Shown piece after piece: positions 22,985 to 32,230 of a stretch of 64,000 nt of DNA. Numbering within the stretch: the stretch's first letter is position 1; each line of letters begins with the position of its first letter. The notes under the pieces were generated by a model. That model made no database searches and was not told the origin of the DNA. It worked only from the letters and a program-made list of their open reading frames with translations. Location of the stretch: NCBI GenBank assembly GCA_015179045.1, contig WHUZ01000134.1, positions 1-64,000 on the forward strand, written 5' to 3'. Made by a program: the position numbers and the translations under genes. This DNA is from Kalaharituber pfeilii. Its lineage: Eukaryota; Ascomycota; Pezizomycetes; Pezizales; Pezizaceae.

Positions 22985-24251
22985 ATGCCTGACTCGACTA
23001 TCAACCGCCCACGATTAGATGTTCATACTGCTATCGATTATACGGGACCTTCAACAACAGTGACGCCTGTTGACATCGCGAATTACAAATCCCAGTTTGT
23101 ACCAGGCGCTGGAATTGATCAACACATTTTTGGTGACTTTATTTTATATCAATTTGGCGCAGGGAAGGCAGATTGGCGGCCTGCTGTGAATGTGGAGGAT
23201 GTAAGAGGCTCTCTTCTATCTAACATAGTTATCATTGCAGGTTGGCTAAAGTGGACTTTTGGGATAGGGGAAGGAAGGCTACATCCTCAGATGTGCAGCC
23301 ATAATTCGGCCTGTACGTTAGTGACAGCCATCTCGCTCCAATGATTGCTGCATTCCACTATTTCCCTAAATCTATGCTAACATGACAGAGTTTTGATCCT
23401 CAGGAGACAATACAATTACTTAAACAGCAGACAAGCAATTACCGTAATGCTCTACGAAGGCAGACTGAGGGTCGATACTTTGGTATGTAGACTATTCGTG
23501 CTCCTCCTTTTACAGCGACATCCGAATGAAGCTAATATGACGTGTTCCTCATCTAGAGAAGCTTCATCAAACCTGGGAACAGCATCAACAGTACTTAGCA
23601 GATGCAGCTCTAAGACCGGAAGCCTCTACACAAACAATAGACAGGAACCTGCCAGTTCCCTTCCTCGACCTCCCACCCTCCTATGATGAAATCGAAAGCC
23701 TAAGTTACCGCCGTAGATTGCAACTGCAAATACATAACCAGCCCCAGCAAGGACAAAGAACGAGATTTGCAGCTGGAGACTCCAGGCCACGTCCTGTATC
23801 GTGTTCCGACATGGACCTTTTCAGTCCAACCGGTGGATTCTATCCTGATGGTTATAACCGGAGCCTAGCAGAAAACGAGGGCAGTCCTTTGACTTCATCC
23901 AGAGTTAACGAGCCACCGATGCTACCCGAAATTCTTCCTATCCTTTTGGAGCCCTCACACAACCCTGCACCAACGCAAACCGGAACTCGACCTCACAGGC
24001 TCCGACAAAGTCGCAGTGTAGGATCCTTCAACCTGACAGGACAGTCCCAGAATGACCAGAGTAGACCTCGACCATCGAATCGAAACAGTTACTCAGGGTT
24101 GGCATTTGGGCCAATTGACAATTTATGTGTACCGACCTTTGAATCGTTTCTGCCCGAACCGTCCCAGCATGCAAGCCGATCACCAAATACGACTAGAGAA
24201 AACAAGGACAAGAAGAACTATTATGCAGATGGTTTACCCTTATGGGCCTGA
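22985..24251 (+). CDS. Orphan protein with PPxY motif, four exons
   Basis: Proposed exons are 22985-23200, 23268-23312, 23389-23482 and 23557-24251 (1050 nt, 349 aa). Introns are GT-AG. The second carries a textbook GCTAAC branch point before its acceptor, and the third skips an earlier AG. The joined frame reads VNVED-GKEGYILRCAAIIR-PSFDPQETIQLLKQQ across the first three exons. The last exon contains LDLPPSYDEIES, an LPPSY-type PPxY motif of the kind that binds WW domains such as those of Nedd4/Rsp5 ubiquitin ligases. The C-terminal half is Pro/Ser/Arg/Asn-rich and probably disordered. No transmembrane segment or catalytic domain was recognised. The start may be wrong, because upstream sequence hints at additional coding. 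Function unknown. Confidence 0.6.
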
Positions 24252-25205
24252 TGAACAGCAGGGTAACAGAGAGCTACATCGTTGAATATGTCAAGAGGAA
24301 CACACGAGTAAGACGGCTAATGCGAGCTTGCTGCAAACATGTTGGCAAGGAGATGGATCTAGGAAGGAAACAACCTACCGCTTTGTACAGGTATAGGTAT
24401 ACGTATCATTCATGAATAATCTGAGTTCGACGGCCGGGGCGAAAACTGGGCGACATGGCGGAAAGAGTCTCAAAGGACGGACGCGCGGAGCGCTAATTAT
24501 TGGGAGCGTACAATAGCTGCGATTAGTGCTTCGATTGAGGGACTATGGTAAGAGGTATTGGCATATACATGATAATTGGCCTATATTTAGCGTGGTGTTC
24601 GGAGTTATCTCTTTTTTTCTTTTTCCTTTTCACTATCTTTCTTTTCTTCTCCTTGCTGGAAATTGGAATATTTAGAGTGGGCTTCATTGTTCTTATTTTC
24701 TCTTAGTTACTACGCATATAATTGCTAGGAGCACTGGGAACGAGAACAGAACCTTTCTTTTTTTTCTCATTTTTCTACAATTATATCCATTATATCCCAG
24801 TTGACATAATCTAACAAATTTCCAATTAATTTCTACAAACCATATCAAAAAGTAGCACATGATACGCTCACCGGCACAGGACTTGCAGTGGCTGGGTCTT
24901 GGCTACAATGCAGGCATCACTAGTTGACACGGTTTGCCCCTGTGCTATAATCCTGTGGTATCTCCAGTTGGTATTTTACAACCTTGGAGATTTTTATGAT
25001 AGTATCATAACCTACCACAAGAGGGAGATCTACTATTTATGCGTGTAAAATACCTTCGTTGCGAATTTTTTTTTTGTCCACTCGTGAATTCTCGGTATGT
25101 ACCTTACGTAGAATCCCCGCGTGAAAATTGCAACATGCCTTACATTACATAGTCACGAGCTTTTAAGCGAGCATCTGGCCTTGCTACCCCCTGGCCCCTG
25201 GCCTT
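24252..25205. other. Gene-free stretch with pyrimidine tracts
   Basis: It contains CT-rich tracts near 24605-24660 and 24755-24780. No gene or RNA recognised. Confidence 0.5.
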
Positions 25206-25207
25206 AG

Positions 25208-25256
25208 TCTGGTTGCCTCGTAGTGCAACAAGGGTATGATAGTGCAACCAGACTAC
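25208..25256. repeat. Inverted repeat / hairpin
   Basis: GTCTGGTTGC and GCAACCAGAC face each other across a short AT/GC-mixed spacer, giving a potential stem of about 10-12 bp. Similar sequence (GTCTGGTTGC) also occurs near 54433. Confidence 0.6.
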
Positions 25257-25338
25257 CCTGGCCTACCTATGTACGTGTGGAACAGGACACTCGCTACCAG
25301 TATGTACCTGGCATGTAAATTGATGCTACATCCGAGTA

Positions 25339-25978
25339 CAGGTCACCCTGGCTATAATGAAGGCCAAGAATCTGACCGGTTTTCTTCACTATCGCCAGTT
25401 TTCACTATAGCAAGGGGTCACGTGCTCCTCCCAAGGTAGTAAGGGTGAAAAAAATTGTCAAGTGCGGAAATTTTCAGTGTATGATATTCAGTTCCTTACC
25501 AGACCGCCAATATCATGTCTCCTCAACGCCGCTTTGGACGCCCAGCTCTAGAGAAATGGAAGGTATGTCATGCTCGCCAGGAAGTGGGACATCGCCCAGC
25601 AAAAATGATTTCAGAAGAGTTATGCAAATTATTTCCTAATCCCGATGGCAAGCCAATAATGTCTATGATATTGAAGCAATCAGATACACTAAAAGTTTCT
25701 TTTTTTTCTTTTCTGTATTGAGATATCTTGAATTAAAATACCACTCTGCTAAGCCTATTACATAAGGCAGTACTGAGACAACCTCCCCGGTATTTCACTA
25801 TAGCAAGTAAATTTTACCTGCAGCTGAATTAATTAGTCCTGAAAAGTTCTTCACTTTCACTATAGCGCTTCTTTTCACTATAGCCAGGGCGTTTTAGCTG
25901 CGTGCGCAAATGATCTCACTCATTCCCTCATTAGCAGGATTTCACTATCAAGAGTTTCGCCATAGCCAGGCTCACCTG
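25339..25978. mobile_element. 640-bp pogo-like TIR element (relic)
   Basis: The left end is TA followed by CAGGTCACCCTGGCTATAAT. The right end, reverse-complemented, is CAGGTGAGCCTGGCTATGGC, preceded by TA. The ends therefore form imperfect TIRs starting with CAG at TA dinucleotides (25337-25338 and 25979-25980), the insertion signature of the Tc1/mariner-pogo group. TTCACTATAG subterminal motifs recur near both ends. A short frame inside (25515-25721) starts MSPQRRFGRPALEKWK but shows no transposase catalytic motif. Confidence 0.65.
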
Positions 25979-26171
25979 TAATTGAGTACCTGGAGACCGT
26001 GTGAGCCTGCCCAAGCCAGAGTCGGAACGTGATGAGAAAGCATGAATGTACTCTAAGCTTCGTTCGTATCCATGAACCACACTGCACTGTACCAGACAAG
26101 TGGTAGTCTAAAAGCGCTTAAGTAACCCGCTGCATGGTTATTGCAAATTGAGCATATAAGTACCATGGAGT

Positions 26172-26250
26172 AAGAGTACAAGTGAACCTGGCTATAATGA
26201 AGGCCAAGAATCTGACCGATTTCTTCACTATAACCAGTTTTCACTAGTCG
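26172..26250. mobile_element. Solo left end of the same pogo-like family
   Basis: About 70 bp repeat the left end of the 25339 element almost exactly (CCTGGCTATAATGAAGGCCA and onward, including TTCTTCACTAT and CCAGTTTTCACTA). No matching right end is seen. Confidence 0.65.
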
Positions 26251-26713
26251 ATATGTACTGTAAGTCGCTGACCCGCTTGATTCTCGGCAGCCCACCCCCC
26301 ACTTCCGGAATCCTTTAAACTGGACTCCCCGTATAAAAACCGATCACTGCAGAGATTGAGTGTCTAGAAGCGGAGCGATAAAAAAAAAAAAAAAGGCAAA
26401 CTCCATTCTCTATTTTGACTTTTCAATTTGAGAATGAGGGAAAATTTGCAAAATGATTCGATTTACAGAAAGACGCAGCATTTTTGAACTTGTAAGATGG
26501 CAAACAGGGCAGTCATTTATAGTCCTGTTTGGCTACTCAAAGCATGTATGGACCGGTCAGCGTTATAGTCAATGCAGGACGTGTATATAGCGTAGATATA
26601 ATGCAGATTGTGAGACACATACTTTGATGCCAAAATTGAATAAATAGGTACATAATATGTGCTGTAAAACAACAGTGAAAGTAGGTCAGGTAAAAAAATT
26701 TAGCCGTCTTATT

Positions 26714-26785
26714 TGCCCACTAAGAGAATTGAACTCTTGATCTTCGCATTACAAGTGCGACGCTTTACCACTAAGCCAAGCGGGC
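26714..26785 (-). tRNA. tRNA-Thr (anticodon TGT)
   Basis: The minus strand folds as a 72-nt tRNA without intron. The acceptor stem GCCCGCT pairs with AGTGGGC (one G-T pair). There is a D-arm with the AGTGGTAAA loop, an anticodon stem TCGCA/TGCGA with loop CTTGTAA giving anticodon TGT, a T-arm AAGAG-TTCAATT-CTCTT, and discriminator base A. The consensus positions are intact, so it is probably functional. Confidence 0.93.
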
Positions 26786-28466
26786 TTGGTTAAGAATTAT
26801 TTCATGTAATTTCCATAGTGTAGATAAAATTCGTTCTACTTTTCAACCGATATTTGTTCACTGGCAAGGTTTGGATAAGATTAGAATTCAGGTTCATGGC
26901 CAATGCCAAGAGACCCAACGAAGCTTAGACATACTCGGTAGTGATCAGAATTCCGTTACCTCTCCCTGATTGTAATATTCGCTTCACAGCTTTTTGCAGT
27001 TACAATGTAACGGAAGTTACAAGATATATTCCAGCAAGTGCCATAGGTATCAAGCATGATTCATTGCTAAACATCATGGTGTATTCTATCCTCATAACAA
27101 TTGCATTGATCCTGAGTGATGTTATAATGTAGCTATATGCAGTGCGTACGTATACTTGTGCCCAGTCCAGGAAGGAGCAGAGGAGAGGTGAGATTGTGGA
27201 ATAGGATCGGCAACGGTTTCCATACCTTAGGTCGCCTAGAATGCGAGTATCATAGCCCGGAAAAATAAGAGTCTGCAGAGCTCCGCACTGCGTCATTTGG
27301 GTGCTTTGGAACGGAAGCAGTTAAGTCACGGAAATTTCCATCGCTCTGGGGCAACTGGGGCAATGTATTGTATGTTTGTACGACGTTCTGCTGTCTGTGA
27401 ACAGAACCGTTATCTGTCACACGAGCCGCCATCTAGGTAATCCAGATCCTCTGACCAATAATATCCCGATATCCCGTCTATCCCATCTACTAGCGTACAA
27501 AAGCGGTGGGAACTTTCATGAAAAGGGTTGATGGACTGCTACCGACACGAGGCAGGATCAACAGCTTCGTGTACCCATACCACGCAAACGTCATCCGCCA
27601 CCCCACAGAGCTGAATTCTAATGCCGAGTACCCGAGAACATAACATTAGTATCGAGGGCTGCTGACGTCGGTATCAAGGCTGCATATACCAAAAAAAGAA
27701 ACAAAATTAAAGTAGAATAAAAAAAAGTAAAAAGGATTGATACATTAATAGGCTTGTACTGTTCTGCGTAACTGTAGCGTACATACCTGCTATAGGCTGG
27801 TTGCCATACAGCTAAGGAGTTTAGCCACGCATCCACCGAGAGCTTTCCAATATGAACTTTCCTAAAGAGGTAGGTGAGCACAAGGACTAGATGTAGTGTG
27901 GTTAGGCTGCTTACAAGGCATAACTCTGATGGAGCCTCTCGCTGGCCTAATTCATGTCAAAGGAATATACTGCCAGATTGTAGAAAAGCTCAGCTTTAAC
28001 GTCTCCACAGCTCGAGAATTACCGTCAGCTGTTTCCTCCATTCACTCCTGGAGCTGGCACTATGATGGATGTACTATTGCCAAAAAGTCCTACGGTCTTA
28101 GTGGCAGGCATCAGAACCAATATTTGCACAAGAACGAGCATCTGCGACCCAGTGAGATAATGATGAATGGATATCTTTGCGTACATAACGCTGGGTTTGG
28201 AAGCTTCTACCTATTGGAGTAAACTTCAGTTATAACTCAATGACTCCCAAGATCTAGTTTCCTGGTGCTGACCATCCTGCTAGGGACCTGTACCCGACGT
28301 ACTTGGTCGAGTGGTTATGTATCAAGCAAATAAGGGTGCCCTGCAGACGGGCTCAGTGCGTCATCGATATGGGACAGGCACCCAGCGGCCAAGCCGAGGA
28401 TTGACCGTGAACTGAAAGTTGGGAACTGTCAGAGGTCAAATGCGAATTTTGCCCGGATGTTGCATC
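26786..28466. other. Stretch without a recognised gene
   Basis: Short frames only. The plus-strand frame 27896-28222 (about 100 codons) lacks motif or splice support. Confidence 0.4.
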
Positions 28467-28474
28467 TATATAAA
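28467..28474 (+). promoter_or_regulatory. TATA box of the secreted cysteine-rich gene
   Basis: TATATAAA lies about 250 bp upstream of the ATG at 28718, with a CT-rich leader between them. Confidence 0.55.
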
Positions 28475-28717
28475 GGGCAGGACGTATCTCCTTCATTGCT
28501 TTCAACTCGACAGGTCTCGGACAGTTTACAGAACTCGAGAATAAAGGATTCCATCTCCAGCTAGTACCCAATTCTAGAGGTTAAACAGTCACCAGCTCTT
28601 ATCAAGGTTCGTCTTCTTACCTTTACAGGCCTTAAAGCTTTATCAGTCCATCTCTCCATCTACCTACAGCATTCCAACAAGAACTAACTCCTTCCTCACG
28701 ACAGCACTATTCCCATC

Positions 28718-28957
28718 ATGCAACTCTCCACCGTCGCCGTTATTACCGCACTCCTCTTTTCCAGTGCGGCCAATGCCTGGTCCGGCTACTGTTACGAATG
28801 CAGCACTGGCAAAGACCTCAGCGACTTCACCTACTCATGCTGCCCGGGCGAGATCGCCACAAACGAAATCTACCACTGCTGGAACTTCCCTGCGAGCAAG
28901 AAGGCCACCTTCTCTAATTGCTGCAAGAGGTATGGGAAGTGTGCGAAATTGTACTAG
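28718..28957 (+). CDS. Small secreted cysteine-rich protein (effector-like)
   Basis: Single-exon frame of 79 aa starting in a CATCATG context. Residues 1-20 form a clear signal peptide (hydrophobic core TALLFSS, cleavage after ANA). The 59-residue mature part holds eight cysteines in the order C-C-CC-C-CC-C, enough for four disulfides, and no transmembrane segment. The spacing does not fit the hydrophobin pattern (C-CC-C-C-CC-C). Small size, secretion signal and high cysteine content fit a secreted effector or antimicrobial-type protein. No homologue is recognised, so the role is inference. It has its own TATA box and is followed 80 bp downstream by a family A insertion. Confidence 0.8.
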   Translation: MQLSTVAVITALLFSSAANAWSGYCYECSTGKDLSDFTYSCCPGEIATNEIYHCWNFPASKKATFSNCCKRYGKCAKLY

Positions 28958-29034
28958 AGCATTACGCAATTAAATTCTTACAGCTGAGGAGAAAAGTGGG
29001 AGATGATGGAGCATTCAGGTTCCATGTTTGCAAT

Positions 29035-29173
29035 CTCATGTAATGGGCCTCACGATATGTTATTTCCATTAATTTTCTGTTACTTGCCATTATCTCCTTT
29101 GTACTTATCTCGTCATAGCCCAGGGGCGGCACACGAGTAATGATACAAAAAAAAAAAAAAAAACCTCATGTAA
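29035..29173 (+). mobile_element. Family A insertion, about 120 bp
   Basis: The 3' part CAGGGGCGGCACACGAGTAA followed by TGATAC and about 18 A is the family A terminus. CTCATGTAA occurs at 29035-29043 and 29165-29173 and may be a 9-bp target duplication. The 60 bp before the terminus (CTCCTTTGTACTTATCTCGT) align with the copy near 31.3 kb. Confidence 0.65.
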
Positions 29174-29929
29174 GCTAGCATAGGATGGTTGGTATGAAGG
29201 GAATTTAGGCCAGTGCATGGAGGAAAAGATATTAGATACATGGTTAATATAGGGTGGTTTTCTACATCAACTTGTATGCCAATGAAACCTATGCCATGTG
29301 TTCCCGTATAACAAGTATAGAATTGTATTTAGTGCCTAGGCCAGCTGCGAACATCGTTACATATCAGTGGTGGTGGTGCAATTACCTGTGATGTCCCGTC
29401 ACCAAACAGTATAAGCGTGATTCATAGTCGTCCGTCAGGGCTAGTCTCATAAGCCAGACCTCCAATGCCCAGGACCAACTTAGATGCTTGTTTCCTTCCG
29501 TTTTCCGCTCTTTTCACTTTGATGGTTGCCCTCTGAACTGAGATATCTGGCTTTGAGAGCAGAAGAACCTACCCTGAGGTTTATCTGTCTGCCGTTGCTT
29601 ACTGGCTCATCAGTTGTGACGGTGGAAGATGTGAACCTGACTACGCAAACGCAGACCTGTTACTGAAATACGCGGTGGTTCTGTTGTACACCTTAAGGAA
29701 GTGGTGGACGTTGGGGTACTACTTTAGTGTTTACCTGAGTGTTTTAGTAGGTAACTTGCATGCTTCAAATCGGCCAGATGATATGAAAACACAGGCCTAC
29801 TTTTTCGGCTATAATCTGCGCAATCCAGCGCGTTAGTTGGAGCGCCCCCCATGGCGAGCTCTAGTGCAAAGCGTGTAGCAACAGTTATCTTATGAGAGCT
29901 GTTTTTCTTATTTGTTTTGATGATGATAG
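29174..29929. other. Gene-free stretch
   Basis: Nothing recognised. Confidence 0.45.
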
Positions 29930-31390
29930 AAGAGATCCCCTCCCTCTCCTCTAGACCAAGGTCTTTACACCCTCTGCTCTGTACTAAACTAACCCATTAT
30001 GTCTGTCCTGCTTCCTGAACCTTAACCCCCAATTACCTGATTCGTAAATGTTCAGGTTAGGTTCCGACAAGGCGACGGTCTCATCTCGGGAAACGATTTC
30101 GCAACCACAACGTCCCCCCTACATAGATTGAAACCTCTCTGCGAGCAGTCTTTTGATCTAAGTTCAATTCCAGAAAACCTAATCCCTCAAGTTCCCCCCT
30201 CAGGGTAAAATCTCGGGGAGTTTTCAGCGTCTTCCACGGCATGAACCAATAGGAATGCGGAAAGAAAGGAAGAACACCCCCCTCGTCTCCGGAACAGAAG
30301 GAAATGGAAGAGGCAGACGAATTCAGCGCTTGGTTTGAGAAGTTATTTTCTGGTCTTTGGGAAGCTAAAAAGACAGTAGCAGAATATAGGTTGCCGGAGA
30401 AGACTCTATGCAGCATTATGCACTAGAAGGGCTGGAAGCCAACAGACCTCTTCATGGAGAAACTTCGAGGGCCGAAGTCTAAGCTGACCTTTGGATACCT
30501 GGATGTGGAGCCAACACCGGAGCCAGCACAGGTATTAACGAGCTCCGTAACACTGCTACATTCAGTGAAACCATCTCCTCCCGAGCCGACAGATACAACC
30601 TCCGGAGATGTCAACAGCGCCCACAATCTCTGAACACGTCCGAGGTCTCCGAAAAGCGGCAAGAATCGCCGAGGAAGCGACAGTTAGAGAGCAAAGCAGC
30701 AAAAAAGATAGCTGAATCTGGTCATGCCACTCCGGCCACTACCTACACCCTGCTCCCTTAGCCTGTATTACAGTCCCCCCTCGCCTTTCCTACCTACAGC
30801 TACACCTAGTACCACCACCATTTCTAACATCCTGCGCCATGGGATGGCACTTGTAGTACACGGAGTAGCTCCTAGGAAGAAAGCTAGGAATTCTTCGGAA
30901 GTGGCTGGAAGCTGCGAATGGACACATAGGAAGGATTGTAGGAATTCGTTGGTTGAGAAGAAAGGAAATTCTACCAAGGAAGGGGAAAGAACACTAGTTC
31001 ACTAGTTGTGTGCACAGAGAATGAGGTCGGACAGTCAAGCATCACTGAGGCTCAGGTTGGGTGGAAAGGTGGCACAGGTCGTTACCTGTATGAATGGGGA
31101 GAGGCCATCTACGACTCGATTGAGTTTTTTTTGGCCTTTTGGACCTGCTACCCCCTTCTATCACAAAGAAATTCAGGGGGGTATTCACTCCGATTCGCTG
31201 TTTAATTGTATTTTTTTGGTTTCTTTGTTCTGTCTTCGTTTTAATTGTTCTCCCCCCGCAGTGTTTCGGTGCGTTAATTTATTTTCCTTTATATGTCCTT
31301 TGTATTTAAATTATCTCGTTAATAGCCTATAGGATGGCATACGAGTACTGATATTAGTTTTGAAAAAAAAAAAAAAAATGAAAAAAAAAG
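29930..31390 (+). mobile_element. Longer LINE-like copy of family A, decayed
   Basis: The right end (about 31280-31376) matches family A: CCTTTGTATTTAAATTATCT, then GGATGGCATACGAGTACTGA and a broken poly(A). Upstream on the plus strand, open segments separated by stops read for example DEFSAWFEKLFSGLWEAKKT (near 30310) and later a basic stretch ending near 31005. This looks like a decayed element protein, perhaps an ORF1-type product. No endonuclease or reverse transcriptase motif was seen. The left boundary is uncertain. Confidence 0.5.
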
Positions 31391-32230
31391 GTACGTGTAC
31401 CTACATACATACATACACGCACGTAAAAGGACTTTTATGATAGAGTTTTCCAGTAGGGTTAGGGGGAAAAATACGAGACCTCCCCACATTTATAAAAAAA
31501 ACTACCGCTCATATTTTCTTTCAAGTAGGTAACATGACCCGAGTTTTCTCGATTTTCTTTTAAATAGTAAATATAAGGCTTCCCCCCCCTCCATTCCTAC
31601 GCGTCACTATCACCATACGGAGAGGCACTGTTACCCTCAACTCGTACCCTCTTAGACATAAGCGTGTGACCCACCTCACGAACCCTGCCAGCCTGCAAGT
31701 ATTTTTCAAACTTCCCCACCCTTGTAGCCGCTCATTCGCTAGACGAAAAAAGTAACAAAGCCACCATCACTATTTAACTGTATACTCAGGTTTCGTGTGT
31801 ACGTATGTATATTCGGATTATTATCAAGAAAAAAAAAAATCTCAAAGGCCTAGAGAGAGACATTCAGGGAAACCAAGTACCGAATACAAAAATGCAATTG
31901 TTACAGCAGTAGCCAGAGACAGCTAATCGGGGGCCCCTCCAACCCCCCCGCAATGTTCATGAGTTTCCAATACCAAATGCAATCACAATATAATACAAGG
32001 AAAGAAGACAAAATTAAAATAGCTGCAGGAACAAACTTCGGAGTTTTACGACCCACCCCTTCCAATAATGTCCTCAAAGAGCTGCCAGTAATTAGACAGC
32101 AAGGAGTCCAAACCCAGGAATCGTACCAATGAACCAAACGTCGAGTTAGCCAGTAAGCCCCCCCCCCCCCCCAAAAAAAAAAAAAAAAAAAAAGAGAACG
32201 GCCCGTGAACCAACTAATCGAATCCCATGC
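31391..32230. other. Intergenic stretch with homopolymer tracts
   Basis: Contains a CATA microsatellite near 31405 and, at 32158-32194, a run of about 16 C directly followed by about 20 A. No gene recognised. Confidence 0.55.

Noticed and set aside
25515..25721. Short frame starting MSPQRRFGRPALEKWK as a transposase N-terminus
   Set aside because: It is too short, has no DDE or helix-turn-helix motif that can be defended, and ends in a T-rich tract.
27896..28222. 108-codon plus-strand frame
   Set aside because: It begins with GTG. The first ATG gives under 100 codons with no motif, promoter or splice support.
31440..31460. Telomere-like GGGTTAGGG
   Set aside because: A single isolated occurrence with no tandem TTAGGG array.
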